A stretch of DNA of 64,000 bases from Chalara sp. BL73 (taxonomy: Eukaryota > Ascomycota > Leotiomycetes > Helotiales), in assembly GCA_918026815.1 (NCBI GenBank), contig CAKJVC010000010.1, positions 932,501 to 996,500 of the forward strand, in the 5' to 3' direction. Made by a program: the position numbers and the translations under genes. Below the pieces are notes generated by a model. The model had not been told where the DNA came from, ran no database searches, and was given only the letters and a program-made list of their open reading frames with translations. The stretch's first letter is position 1, and each line of letters begins with the position of its first letter. Shown one piece after another: positions 32,191-46,000 of the stretch.

Positions 32191-35100
32191 TCACAGCTCC
32201 TCCTTCGTCTGCCCTTTGATCGGCTCCACTGGCAGTCCGCTCTTCCCTCGATCTGACGCCTTCTTCAGCTTATCCTTCCCAACTATATCCTTAAGCACTC
32301 TCAACCTCTCCTCTGTGACCCTGATCGCGTGATCTACCTCAATCGCCGCCAACTTCTCGTCTTTTAACCTGTCTTTCACGATACTCGTTTCACCAGTTGC
32401 AACATCGCGTAGGCGGTCCATGCCCACTCGGTCTTCCAGCCATTGCCATAGCTCGCTTTCTTCTCGCCGCCAGATCTCTTCATACGCGGCGACTCTCTCA
32501 GGTGTGTTGGCTCCCCACCCAATGTCATGCTTGCCGCCCCTCGTACCGAACCCAAACCAACTTGCCACTAACAGGCCAACGAGGAGACCATACATCATGT
32601 TGCCCGTCATTAAAGGACGTAGTATGCTGACCACTGGGCCAAGCACCGGCTGCACCGGCTGGAGAAGACCCCAATCAGCATTTTCAGACTTGACGCTCGA
32701 GCTTCCTTCCGTTTCTTTTGATGTTGACGGTGCTGTCCTGGACTTCTTGCCTTTCTTCCCTTTCTTGCCAACTGCTGCAGGAGCTGCACGCTTGGAAGAA
32801 ACTGCGGCCTCTAAAGATGCGATGATGTCCTTCGCATATTTAATCTGGCCATCATTCGCGCCTTTCTCAATAGGACCTAAAAACCATCAGCTAGGAGAAC
32901 AATCGCAGAGCAAAATTAGTATACCTTTCAGCCATGATTTGCCAGTCCACTCGATGGCGCAATTCATTTGCAGTCGAGTGGCATTGCCTTCTGCCCATGA
33001 GAGGCAGTACTTCGTTTTGGTACTGAAAACATTTCCGCTTGGCACATCTGGAGTTTGCGTAGAAATTGTGACCGAAACCGCCTTTTCAAGATCTAAGGCA
33101 TCCAGAGTTTCAGTGCAGACACACTTCGTCTGCTTTGGGCCGATAGAACCATTAAGCGGCTTGATGTAAGAGTAGAGACGGACTTTGTTGTCTAGACTGA
33201 GAGGCTTTTTGGAATTTTCCCCGTCCATCGTCAAATCTAAGCATTTCTGTTCCACAGTGAGCCAGTTTGCCATCCACACAGTGGAAGCTGGCCCGAACAT
33301 GAGACTGTAAACTTTGCCAAGCGGAGCTTGAATGACTTCATCCGCGAGAATTTTTGCGTAATGTGTAACACCATCAGTACATTGCGTGGGCGCATGTGTA
33401 GCAGGCCCAGGGAAGTCAGCGGCTGGACCGGCAGTTGTAGATTCCTTTTTCTCCACATCTGGACCATTTTGGACTACAGCTGCTGAAGGTTTGCGGCTTA
33501 CAACCTTGTCTCCAACATCACTTCCAGCAATACTACCCCCAGCCTGCTCATAGCTCATAGCATCTGTTCCATCATCTTCATCATACATATCGCCTTCTTC
33601 GTCATCGCTCTCCGACTCTGATGCGCTCTGGCCGCCAACAGTGCCATCGTCCTTCTCGGTTTTGTCGCCGCCCCCAGCGTCATCAAGTCGGACGCCATTG
33701 AGGGATGACCGTAAGTTTGGATGACCAATCCTCCAGATACCCACGATTAAGTCGTATGTAGAATCCCGACTGGTGAAGCTGGCAAAAATGTGCTTAGCAT
33801 GTAGAGTTGAGATTTCCAGCCCGTTCTTGAATAACAAGGCAGTACTTCGTTTTTCGATAGACACAATCTCATCAAAGCTCATGACTAAGGTTGTTACCCA
33901 ACCAAAGATATTGCTGCTGAAGCAGAGATGACCTTCCGAAACGTAAAGTCTACCATGCGCCAAAATTTCCTTTTGTAAAGCGCAGCTATAATCTTCGATC
34001 AAATAGTCATCATCTGGAACGCTTCTAAAAAGTTGATGATAGTCTCGATTTCTCTTCTTGCTGGCAACTGCAAACCCTGTAATCTTTGGCTGTGGTGTAA
34101 CCCCAACTGCAGTAGGATGAGCCACCGAAGAATGTGCCGCCGAAATCATTGCTCCAATCGTTGTGCCATTTGTCATACCTGTCGCTGCTGAGCTGCCTCT
34201 TTTTCGTCGACCTCCTATCGCGCTTCGGATACTGCCACTACGATGAATGCCAGTTTTACCTTCGAAAACACTGCCGTTTGGAGGGGTCTGATCACCCATA
34301 GACGGTTCATAGAACGAGCGAGGCCGGACTATGGTAGATACATCTTCAGCCTCTGGAGTATGATTATTCTCCTTGTTGTCCGACGCCAAGTTGGCTGGCG
34401 TACCTGCACGAATAGTTGAGTCATCGTTTGTAGATTCGGACCTCCCTCTTGTTTCATCCGATATTTTTGATACTGTCGGTGAATTGGCGCCGCTGCTATT
34501 CTCTGAGATACCCAAATGGCTCAAGCTGAGGTCTCCCATCCCTAATGTCTTTACTGCTAGCTCCTTCTCTTCAACCTGAGAGCCTGTATCGTCCTTTTCA
34601 ACAAGCGTTTCTACCTCCGGATTTTCTGGCTCTTTAATATCTTGCAGAACAGTTTTGTGTTTTCCGCCAGAGGCAGATGTGTTTGATATGGTATTTCCCA
34701 GGGTTGTCGCCGCGTTCTGTGCAGCTGAGAATACGGACGAAAAGAAACCACTTCCCTGTGTGGAGGTATTTGGTGTTGTTGATCCGTTTTCGTGTAGTGG
34801 AGTCAGCGGTGCTGAAGTGATGTTCGATAATTTGCTGGGTCCTAATGTTGATGATCCTGATCTAATTCTTCGGTGCGATATCATATTCCCAGAAGGAGAG
34901 GTTACGACATTGGGATTCGTGGCGGGGTCTGAAGAACCTCGCTCTCTCTGGGCGGCTGGGGAGAAATGTAGAGGGTCTGAATCTGTGGGTGTTGGTGGAG
35001 TATTCACTATCATCGGCGCAGGTTCACCTGGAGGTGGCGGCGGCGGTGTTTGCGGTGCACTGGTGTTGATAGGCAGCGGAGCTTTGGCGGTTCGAGGACG

Positions 35101-36411
35101 TTCAGGGGAAGACGTCGCAGAGAACCCCGATACCTGTTGCGGTGACTGCGTAAGTTTTTCAGGGAATATTGACCCAAGCCTAGATGCGACACTTCCACGT
35201 CGACTATCTGTTGTGATCTTCTCCGGTTCCTTCTGCACTTGTTCCACCCCAGCCCCTCTTTCAGGGCTCGAATTAGGACTTTGCGCTCGTCGCCCAGGTC
35301 GGAGAGCTTCTTTCAATCTGCGAGCTGGAGATGGGGATCGTCTCTGTGATCCGTCTGTAGGTGCTCGAAGAGAGTTCTTGAGCAACGTCGGTTCAACTTC
35401 TGAGGCCGCCAGATTGTCGGATGTGCTGGGAACCGTTGAGGTCCGGCTGGCTCCGTTTAGGTCGCCTTCTATATTAGAAGGATCTACCGGGACAATGGCA
35501 GACTGAATGAGAGGGGAAGATGTGGTGAGATAGCCGGCGTGTGAAGGATGCGATATCAGAGGAGGCGGAGCTGTTCTAGTCGACGGTCTGCTCAGCGGTT
35601 ATTATTAGACAAGTACACGTAATCTGCCAGCCTTTCACTGATGAAGGTCGTGGTGCAAACGATGGAGATGGGTGGAGACCATAAGAATAAAATAACAAAG
35701 CAATGAATCCAGGAGAAGCCTCGGGAGTTGTACCAATGAACTGTACAATATGCTAGAGGTGAAGTTTCCACCAAGAAGGAAGCGGTTGTTAGATCCTATG
35801 GTGGAACAGCGCCGGATTCTCGCTTCTGCAGTGGCTGGGATCATCCGTTACCGTATTGTTTTGCAGTCGTATATCGTATTCGTGCACCCCGTCCATCGCA
35901 AGCTTGAGAGGATGAAGCTTCCAGAGAAACCATGAAGAAAAGAAAAGAAAAAGGAATCAACTTACTCCTCGTAATCTGGTTCTAAATTCTCTGCGAGATA
36001 GCTAGCACTTTCCGAAGAATCGTGGTATGTCAGTGTTGGTCTGCCTTCGCTCTCAAGAGTTCCTCGGTCCGCAACACTTCTCCCTCTAGCAGCCTCTTCC
36101 AACTCGCGTTGCTCGTCTTCTTGCTGTTGCTTCTTCTGCCGACGTTTTGTTCCTATCTTGGGTATTAGCTTTTTAAGCCCGCTGGTTTCGTCATGGTCAT
36201 CGTCTAGGCCCTTGACTCGATCAGTGATGCTTTCGAGAGATGCACGAATACCATGGCTATCGCTATCGGTGCCTGTTCCTGTGCCCACTGTAGATGAAGC
36301 GCTCCTCAACGAGTTGGTGGCAGACTCTCGTTGCTTCTTGTCGCGGCGGTTCTTGGAAAAAATGGTTGTCAAACCATTTCTGGCGGGCGATTGCGAATCT
36401 CTATCTGCCAT
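32191..36411 (-). CDS. GRAM/VASt-domain sterol-transfer protein (LAM/Ltc family)
   Basis: Join on the minus strand 35966..36411, 32925..35590, 32191..32876 gives 1265 residues. A disordered Ser/Pro-rich N-terminal half is followed by a GRAM domain (about residues 640-740; DYHQLFRSVPDDDYLIEDYSC, GRLYVSEGHLCFSSNIFGW), an acidic stretch (ESESDDEEGD), a VASt/StART-like domain (ILADEVIQAPLGKVYSLMFG to CAIEWTGKSWLKG) and, near the C-terminus, a membrane span (MMYGLLVGLLVASWFGFG) with a coiled-coil tail. Yeast Lam/Ysp proteins sit at ER-plasma membrane contacts and move sterol. The open frame of exon 2 has no ATG at its 5' end; the upstream exon starting MADRDSQSPARNG, ending in GAGTAAGT, joins it in phase 2 to give EDRPSTRTAPPPL. 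The resulting first intron is 375 bp, long for this window, so a missed small exon is possible. Confidence 0.88.
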
Positions 36412-37273
36412 GATGCATATATGTATTCGTGAGTCGGAACTGTGATACAATTCCCCTTAAATTGGTAGGACAAATATGGATGTCTCGACTGGAAGCATAG
36501 AGCCACGACTGAATGGAGCAGAATCCAGAAGATAACTTGCGACACTCTTAGGATGCTTTGATTGAAGATTATCACCCAAAGATGGATGCGACTGTATGAC
36601 GCTGTGCCTCAAACCCAGTACTGATTATACACCTCGTGTAGGAATAACATGCTATTCGTACTAGTCGCCCAAATGGCGAACGGGAGCTAAATCCTGGAGC
36701 TCATGTGGTGCTGTGAATAACCTCAAATATTGATTCAGGAAGACGCATAGACCAAAGCGTAACAGTAGGATGAATTAAGTTTCCCGAGGCAGAAGTTTCT
36801 GGTAAGGGGTTGTGTGTGGGAGTACAGTACGAACTCCCCATGCCTGTCACATACCATAGCTGGCCCCCTACTTCGTAAGTAACCAAAGTAAAATACAGCA
36901 CTTGTCCCCCTAACACATTTTTACACTGCCCACTACCTCCTCGCTGCCGTCACTGCCACACTGCCCACCCGTTCCAGGGCCAAGGTTTCCCCACTGAGAA
37001 TTGCACCTTCCTTTCTGCCCACAGCGTCATTGGTCATTTGATCGGCTCTACTGTACTGTAAGTTTAGCCTCTTATCTTATTGCCGAACCGATAAGACATG
37101 GACAAGAATGGAAGTCGATGGCTTGGTTTCAGCCTCATCTCGTGACCCATTACTAGTTTACCTCGTCTACTTTCCGCTTGCAGCCCTAACCTCACTCTAT
37201 AGAATATTACCGTCTAACAGAGCTCGCAGATACCTAGAGTTGGGTTGTGATATAGCCATGAGATAATACTGCT
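36412..37273. other. Divergent promoter between LAM-type and MIT-domain genes
   Basis: About 860 bp separating the divergent starts at 36411 (minus) and 37274 (plus). A cytosine-rich strand segment (ccactacctcctcgctgccgtcactgcc region, about 36930-37020) looks like core promoter sequence. No gene is seen. Confidence 0.55.
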
Positions 37274-38928
37274 ATGGAGTCTGCATCTCTTACTCAGGCA
37301 AGCTAGCAGGCAACCCTCCCTGCCCGCATCAACCAGCTCTAATCTATCTTTAGGCCCACGATCATGCTCGTGCTGCGTCCATAGCTACGCACAGCTCCGA
37401 GACAACTGTTGCGATTAACGAACATGCTCTTGCTGCTGGAGAATTCTCCAAGGCGGCATCTGGGACTGGAAATGCGGAAGCGTTAAGGACCTTACGATTG
37501 CTAGAGCAACATCATCAGAGACTCTCCGAACTTTTACGATATCCGACGGAACACCCCCCCGCTACAGCGTCTGATGCAACTGAAGTCCAAGCTACTACAG
37601 AAAAACCTCTGTCGACGTCTGCCGCAGTCGCAGAACTTCGTGCCTCCAAGTCTGACCTAGGTCCCAGAACGGCTTCCCCGCTCCGGACCCCTCCAAGCCT
37701 TGCGCATAACCGCCGTTTACCACCTCGTGAACTCAGCTCTTCGATAGCAAGCAATCTTGCATCTGCGCGTGGCATCAGAGCGAACTATACCCGCCAGCCT
37801 CTTTCTCCAAGCATATCTACACAACAGGCTCCTGGAAATCTTGAATCCCTGCCTCGTAAAGACTCGAAGATATCCAAGATACCAGCCAGTATTCCGGAAC
37901 ATGGTCAGCCATCATGGGTCCCACCTACTCAACCCAAAAAATCCGAGGCCCAAACGTCTACCTCACGTACACCTATGGCTTCACAGCCATCTATCGCTGC
38001 TGGAAATGAGGAGGGCTTTTCGAGATTTTATAGTACATTCGAAAATATACTTAATAAGTTATCTGCACCTCTAGCTTTCGCGGGGCTTCCTCTGGTCTCC
38101 GAAGATGGGCCAAAGTCTCCAGAACCGGACGTTGTCTCGCCTAAAAGAACTAAACTACCAAGAGAGAGGACAGGCTCTGATCCAGATCTTACAAAATTCA
38201 TTTCTCGCGCTGCACTTCGAGCTTCAGCTCGTGACGGTCATGCTGGAACAGACTCATTCTATGTTGTGCCCGCCACAGGCCACACAGTATCCTATGCTCA
38301 TATTTTGTCTTTTGCCGAAAAAGAAAAACGACGCATGGAAGCCACTATGCATAGCGAAAACCCAGATCTCTTTACCGACCCAAATGAAGAAGATGACTTT
38401 GTTGATGCTAGGGAAACACCAATGCCAGCCTCACCATCGTCGTCTAAGACAGCTAAAGGCAGAAAACCAAATAGCAAGGAGCTAGAGAACAGGGTAGAGG
38501 AACTAAGCACAGAGAATCAGAGCCTCAAGGTTGTGGTGGACAGGTTAAGTAAAAGACTTCATGCGTTCGAAATGTCCGCGCAGAACAGTAGCATGGCCTT
38601 ACAAGAAAGCATGAGGATGATGCGGGATATGAGCCCTGTTGGACGCGCCGCTCCTGCGCTATCACGGGGAAACTCTGCGGCAGGGGGCGCAGATGAAGGT
38701 CTTCGGCGACGGATCACAGAACTGGAAGAACACATTCGTCTTGGTGGGAAACAAATGGCGCAGCTAGAGAAGGAAAATGCTGGCTTAAACAGCAAGCTTG
38801 GACAGTATCGGGAGAAATGGGCGAAGTTGAAAGAGAGCGCAAAGAATCGGCGGGGAGGGGATTTTAAAAATGGATCTTCGACGCAGGCTTCCCCGCAGCC
38901 CGATGCTGATAGAGATGTCCCTCCATAG
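37274..38928 (+). CDS. MIT-domain and coiled-coil protein, possible Atg38/NRBF2-like
   Basis: Join 37274..37297 and 37354..38928 gives 532 residues. Exon 1 codes just MESASLTQ and is followed by a 56-bp GC-AG intron (donor GCAAGC, branch CTAATC, acceptor TTTAG). Exon 2 then reads AHDHARAASIATHSSETTVAINEHALAAGEF...LRLLEQHHQRLSELL, an MIT-like three-helix domain (about residues 9-75). A Ser/Pro-rich middle carries a short conserved block (ESFYVVP-like: DSFYVVPATGHTVSYAHIL), and the C-terminus has two coiled coils (about residues 385-420 and 465-515). MIT plus coiled coil is the layout of Atg38, which bridges the autophagy PI3-kinase complex I; this identification rests on architecture only. No ATG exists at the 5' end of exon 2, which supports the tiny first exon. 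Confidence 0.8.
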
Positions 38929-40019
38929 TGGTGATTTATTGGAAAGCGTGACATCTTTTCAAGAAGAATATTAAGGAGTTAAGTAGCTAGTAATTTGATG
39001 AGGATGACCTTGTTCTATAGCAGCATAGGTTATGCTCCAAGCCGCCCTTGACTTTGCTACTATCTATTTAGGTTTTCACTTGTTTCCAAGCTGCGAGAAT
39101 ATAAAATTAGGCTACTATTTTCATGAGATTGCCACCCTGGGGGCGTAATTTCCTCGAGTCAACCCCCTAATGATCATGGTCGTTTCTGAGGTACCAGCAC
39201 ATAAATCCAAGACAGCAATTTCGAAAACCGAAGCAAACATCCCACAGAGCACAGGAAAAATCATCACAACCAGCCAAGTCTCCTCTCCACAATCTTGTGC
39301 TGATCCCGAGATCGCGCGGCAGGCTTCGCCCCGGGATCAGCACATGCGTTCTCTCTTCGCGCCTCTCGCGATATTTCCCTGTAACATCCTTTCTTTTTAC
39401 GATTTCTTCATTCCCAGAGTGACCTTTGGATTATGAAGGGTCTTGAATCATAGCGCTTGACGGTTCGTCTGATTCTGATCGCCCCCTTTTTCTTAAGCGA
39501 GAATTGATGACTAATATACATTTTGCTCGCCCGGCATTACAAAGGACAGAATTAAAGACTCATTACAAGGTACGAGGAATGCATCTGGTGTATTGCTGTA
39601 TGGTAGAGACTGCTGTATGCTCCGTGTAGAACGTTAAATCAGGTTTCAGCATCGAGAAGGAAATTGGGCGACCGAGGCATTACAGCCAGATTAAGTTGCA
39701 CTAGCTCGAGGATGATGTTCTAAATATCATCGATCCTATGCTAGGATAGTAATGAGACATCACATTCATAATTGACAAGTCAAAAAATCAAATAAAAGGA
39801 AACTTTTCTTTCAGATCTTCGTGCATTATTTACACCACCGTGCCCTCCAAAGAACAAGAGAGTGGTGAAGTGTGCCTCGAGAAACGCGACCATGTGGCTA
39901 TAAATGCAGCACCACCGCAGTGCCAACGCCGGCAAATGCATGCAAAAGGTATCAAATATCATCGTACAAGTCCTGAAATTCCGGGCGAATAGCTCCATGC
40001 AAATTCATCCCCTTGAATC
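38929..40019. other. Intergenic between convergent genes, with a strong hairpin
   Basis: 3' flanks of the MIT-domain gene (plus) and THO2 (minus). It contains the 13-bp-stem inverted repeat at 39296-39344. The 88-codon frame at 39170 spans that hairpin and is probably chance. Confidence 0.55.
39296..39344. repeat. Inverted repeat: 13-bp perfect stem, 23-base loop
   Basis: TGTGCTGATCCCG (39296-39308) pairs exactly with CGGGATCAGCACA (39332-39344). The loop is GC-rich (agatcgcgcggcaggcttcgccc region). It lies between two convergent genes. Confidence 0.7.
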
Positions 40020-43000
40020 CTAATTTCTTCTAGGCCGTTTCTCTCGACCTCTATCTGTGGTACCTTCCTCGGTGTGTCGCTTTCTCGCTCCATCCTCCCC
40101 TCCTCTACGATCGCGTCTGTCTTCACCACGATGACGACCACCTCGCTCGCCTCCTGCAAAACCTGTATCATGCATCTCTCTTGGAGCTTCTCTATCCCGG
40201 CCATTTCTGTTTGGGTCTCTGTGCTCCCTATCACGTTCGCGTTCCCTACCGCTTACATTGGCCATATCTCTTCCGCCCATCAGATCTCTCGACATATCTC
40301 TTGACTGATGACGATCGCGTTCGTTAGGATCACCTCTTCCGCTGTCTCTCCGATGCTCCCTTGGGCCATGTCCTTCCTCAACAAGACCACGCTTGGAATC
40401 CTTATGACGCTCGCCTGCTGGGCTTTTGGAGGTTCTGCGACTGTGTCGACCAGAGACATGGCCACGTCTACCACTTCGTTCTCGCTCGCGTTCCTCGAGA
40501 TGAACTGCTGCGGTGCCGGTTATTAGATCGGCTCGTTCAGGATTTACCATATCTCGAGATGGGTCAGATCTCCCGCTTGATGGTCCGGGAGGAGGTGGAG
40601 GGGGTAGGATTGGAGTACTTGGCGTGGATGATGGTGACTCCATGTATCCGGAGGATCCCATTCTACTCCCCCTGCCACGAATTCTGACATTTTCTGATCC
40701 ATTCTGTTGCCCCGCTTGTTGTAACATATTATTGATACCAGCAAGCTGTCGCTTTGGTCCTCGAGCAACACGTTCGCTCGCCGAGGCTGGACCAGTGGGT
40801 GCATTAAACCCATTTACACCTGATGAAAGTGGGCTTGACTGTGAGCCTTTGGGGCCAGCAGGAGGTCCGCTCGTTACCACGGCTGGGACTGAGGGTCTCA
40901 TGCGATTATTCCCAACATGTGCCGAAGGCGGAGTTGGAGCTTGATTCAATCTGTCATCTCTCGCATCATTTCCCATGACTCTGAGACGGTCTGGATGTAC
41001 ACCAGCTGGGACTGGCGGTGGAGGTGTAGTGTGTGACTGTATAGTCTGTCCAAGTTGTTGTAGGCGACTAGGATGGATTGGCGCAGAAGAGACAGGTGCT
41101 TGAGTCGGGGCCGTGGAGGTAGTTGGAGAAGAAGCATCAAATTGTCCAGACCCCGCATGTCTAGGATGGGATGGTTGATTATGGCGTGTTGATGATGGCC
41201 CAGTGGGAATTTCGGGGGTGGGTGGCCGAGGAGCTTCTGTTGGACGGGGAAGATCAGTTCTACCCTCACGACGCGACTGTGGAGCATTGGATAAACGGTT
41301 GCCGCGCTGATTCCTATCACGGGGTCCGGATGGAATATCATTTGTTGACGCATTCAAACGACCGAAATTGGGATCAGGCTGTTGTCGCCCACCCGAGACT
41401 AGACGCCCATGATCCGGATCTACTACTCTAGGAGATGACTGTGATCCCTGAAACGCAGATACATCTCGGGATCTATCCGATTGTGGCCCTCTTTCACTAC
41501 CTCTATCTAACCTCTCACTTCGAGGTCCCTGAGGAGGTGGCAGAATTTCATCCGGCTGACCGTGTGAGGAGTTATATGGTTCTAGGGGACCATCTCGGGC
41601 CAAGTGATCATTACGTCGAGGATCAGAATGGTCTCTCTGGGAGCCATGTCTTCGTGGTGACTGCGGTCTTGAGCCCCGCTCCCTGTTATCGTCTCTGACG
41701 CGTCGGGGAGAATCTGAGCGCGGAGGAGACTTGGTCCCAGCGATAAGGGCTTGGCGCTCTGGGTTGATAATTTCTGCTCTATCGACATTGACTAAAGGAA
41801 GCCTTTCTGGATTTATGAGAGGTCCCCGGTCTGCATTTCCAGCAGCGGCTCCTGGCCTGGGTGGTGGCATGCCACTCTCTCGGGATAAGCGTCCACTGGA
41901 CTCGGATGCTCTATTTTCGATAGCACGTTGCTTCTCTTGGTTCTTTTGGGCCGATTCCGGCGTCCATCTTGGAGGAGGGTCACGGATACGTTCTCTATCT
42001 GGGGTCCTATCCGAGGGTCTAGCAAAGTCCCGTGAACTTGATTCTATAGTACGGCGATCTCCAGAGAAGTCTCGTGGTCGATCACCAGGTCTATCTAGGC
42101 GATTTGGGTCGTGTAGGCGAGAATCTCTACCATCCCTGCGATCCCCATGTCGTAGAGGCTGGTGTCTATCAAGCAATATGTGTGCAGAACGATGTGGTGG
42201 CGGAAGTGGGGCATCAGGGCGGGTCGGTAGGGTGTGATTTGCTCTTTCAGGCAAGAGCTGGCTTCTGGATGGCTCTGTTCGGGAGTGACCGAATGATGCA
42301 GCATTTGCCTGTTTCTCTCGTAATATTTGTTCTCTTCTTGCCAATACTTCCGATTTTGGGGCAGGCTCGCTAGAGGGAGCTAGTAGAGCTGATTTATTCA
42401 CATCGGCCGCATTGGACAGTGACGGTTCTTTGCCAGCGTTTTGACTGATGGTGGTGGAAGATGTCTTATTGTCATCGACCTCACCGTCTTCTACTTCAGT
42501 TGGTATGGGGTTTGGAGTAGTAGCACCAATGGAGCTGTTATGTTAGAAAACGAAGAGTCAGAGGGAGATAGGAACTAACCTGGCTCGAGATTGTGGCTTG
42601 AATTCCGCTGCAGTTGCTTTCAAAGTGGACGTAGGCATTGATGGAACTGGGGTAGCAGCCTTGGCTCCGCCGTTCGTCTGTCCAGCCTAGCATAAAATTA
42701 GTATTTGTCGCCTTTAATTGAGTAGGTTCACTCACTATATTAGATCCAAAGGCTTGGACAATAACCCACTTTGGTGCCTTCTTCTTGAGCTGCACCAAGA
42801 CAGCGTTGCCAGTGAGAGACAGATCCTCCCTGACGTCTTTTTCCCGCTTAGTGATGGCTTCTAGCTGGGTAATAAATCCGTTGCCCATGAAGTTCACGGC
42901 TGGGAAAACATCAGCCACGGTTTTCAGTACTGTGATCGCATTCCGTATATGCATCCATTCAGTTCCGCCTAGACAATCACGGATGGCAGCATTTAAGCCT

Positions 43001-46000
43001 TTATGCCACATCAGGAGAAGACTTTTAAATCCTACAGATGGTTTGCCATCACCGCCAGCTTCAGATACAGTGTCATGCTCCAGAAGCCCCTTTGGCTTCC
43101 CATCAGCATCAATCGACTTTGCAAATCCATGATATTCACTATCTTTGCCCCAAGCTTCTCGTTGATATACCTGAGAATCAGCATGCCAGCGAGCGAGATC
43201 TGCAAGCACTAGACGTAAGAAGCGACCGAAATTTTCAGCTTCTCGAACTGTACAGGTGAAGATAATCGATCTCAGGCGATTAGCCTTGAATAGTTTATTG
43301 TAAAGGGAGAGCGTTCTAAAGTTAGGAGTGGAACTCTCATGTAAGAACTTGACGATTTTGAAACAGAAGGTAGCGTCGGTTGGAGAGAGTAAGATGCGTG
43401 GAAGAAGACACTTTTCGAGAATAGCATCGCTTACGGAATCAGCCTTGCTACTCTGCTCGAACCAAAGTGACTTTCGAAGCAAGATGGAGCGCTTCATCTG
43501 TGAAGACGCGGTCATTTGTTTCCCTGCCTCATCCAGAAGCGACTTCACAAGCGCTTTTAGAGCCTTCACATCGGCGTCCCGTTTCTCCTTAGCAGGACGA
43601 GTCAAGTTTGAATCCTTTTCAAGTCGTGTACTCTCAGCGGTGAGACGTACCATTTCTGCCTCATAACTTTTGTTGGGTGTTGATAAGTCATTGAGACCAA
43701 TTAACCAAAAGGTCACGTAGAACTCAGGGGTGAGGTCTTTCCAAGTCCCGAGAGGCATCGCATGTTGTACAGCGGATATCAGTGACTGAATGAGCTCATG
43801 AGAAAAGCTTGAGGGTCGACTATCTGAGTCGGGAGCAGGACTGCCTCCATTTGTTTCTATAGTCGACATTTCAGTAGTGCTGGGAAGATTAGCACCGTCC
43901 ATAGCCTCTTCCATTGCTGTGTCGCCATCCGTGTCGTGGTCTACAGAAAGAGAAGCAGATGAGGCCAAGCTATGGAGTCCCCCGTTGATCTTAGGTGACC
44001 CTGGATTAGACATGCGATGAGAGAAACTAGTACGACCAATCATAAAAGCGAGCGATGGGTCAAGACCAAAGTCTGTAAGAAGTTCGGGGATACTAGGAAC
44101 GTGCTTATCGAAATCTTCAACTGGCAGGTTGCTGCGGAGAAGGTCAAGATATTGAAACAACATCATCTGGGTATCGTCAATCATCGTCGCCAGGACCTTG
44201 ATATGAGCGTCGGAATCGGATATGGAGTAGATCGCGGATTGACGATGCTGGGCGATAGATAGAAGGAGCTGACCTGCAAGTCGTGTCTCGGTCAGGGCTT
44301 TCATCAACCTTTTGGCTGTTTTTTCTGAGTCAAAGCGCCTGTCCTGAAGGTTGATAAGTGTCTGACGTCTCAAAAGCGCACCGCCTGTCATTGCAGTAAG
44401 TTGCGCATCTGTGAAATCTGTATCTGGTACAACTCCAGCCATTTGACGAATGAGCTCTTTCAGAATAACCAAATCCGTAGCGTTGCCCCTGTAAAGCTGG
44501 TCATTGACGTAGTGCAGGATGGGTGATGGGTTCATGATCGAATATCGTTTAAAGACTTCCCCTGAAAATTTTGAGAGAGCTAATAGCCATCGACTAGGGA
44601 GCAAAGAATATTCGGCATTGTTGCGATTTCGATCTTTGCCACCAAGCGAGCTCATGAGCGACCAAACAAGAACATCGTATCCAAGGTCACTAAAATATCT
44701 CGCGCATTCCACAACGACTTTAGTCAGATTGGTATATGCTTCGATCTGACTAAGAGCAACACTGAAGACAATGCCGGGTGATGCATACGCTGCTTTCGCA
44801 AGACTTTTCGCCATCGCAGTAAGGTTTGTCATACTGATCCTTTTCATAATACTCAACGTCTCCAGTCTAGTCCTAGCGAATGCAATTTTCATGGCAGGTA
44901 GTCGAGAGATCTGACCCTCGAACCATTCAGCATAAATTGTGTATCTGATAGATGCTGGATAGAAGCGAAGCATTTCGTATATCTCATTGACAACACTAGT
45001 ATTCGCCTTCGTCAGGCTGAGGGCAGGTACCAGCAACCGCTTCAGGAGATCTTGCCAACGATCAAGATTCGATTTCGATTGGTCGTGTGAAAGACTTGCC
45101 GCACCAATTCTAGCAAGTTTTGATAATAAAGCCGCATCTTTACCAATGTTGACACCCGAGTAATTTAGTAAAGTGCCACACAAGGTAAAAACATCCTCTA
45201 CGCATTGACAAAGAGGAACATTGTCCGCCCATTCATCCCAGTAAAAGCGATACGAACTGCTCTCGTTGGTATCATGTTTATCTGGAAACGGCCAACGCAA
45301 AAGCTTCCGTGTTGGTGTCGACGCAAGTCGTACTTGGCCTCTAGGTATTCCTGTTTGATCTTCTGCAGCGACCTCTTTTGTTGTAAACGGAACATCGAGA
45401 TTTGACGGAGGACGAATCGTTTCGTATACATCTTTCAACGAATAATTCAAGATCCGATGGATCAGATCAAGAAGTTCGGGGTATGCTTCTGGAAGCCACG
45501 GAAACCGGCCCAGCATGAATAAAGCTTCTGGTAATGCACCAATAGTGAGCAGATTGATAAGAAGCTGCACCTTCTGGTCCAATGGCTCATCTGGTTTATC
45601 CTCATCCAGCGCCTCTGGCGCTCCTTTTGCAACATTTTCAGTCTTGGGCGCTACAGTCTCTCGGTTACGACCACCATTTGGTAAAGTATCGTCTACAAGA
45701 GCCCCTGCCATCATCAATGCATTTGTTGCACCGCCTGGTCTGTTCAATCTCTCTTTTTCCTCGAGTTCTTTGCGTCTCAGTTCACGGACATTCTCCATAT
45801 CCTCATCAAGGGGCCAGAGGTGGGGATACAGGTCTCGTAAAGATATGAAGCCGATTTTAATGAGTAATGCTGTGAGATATATAAGGTTGTGTGGCAAGAT
45901 ATCTGCCTTATCTCGAGCAGGAGAAGAGTAAAAACGCAGCTTGAACCCGAGTAGCTGGGCGGCAGTGCGATTTCCTGCAGGTGGCAAAGTCCCAGTCCCT

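Noticed and set aside
34655..35506. 283-codon plus-strand frame opposite the sterol-transfer gene
   Set aside because: It is antisense to the Ser/Pro-rich part of the GRAM/VASt gene and has no recognisable domain; such mirror frames arise from biased codon use.
41731..42237. 168-codon plus-strand frame opposite THO2
   Set aside because: It is the antisense of the Arg/Ser/Asp-rich tail and has no domain or splice context.
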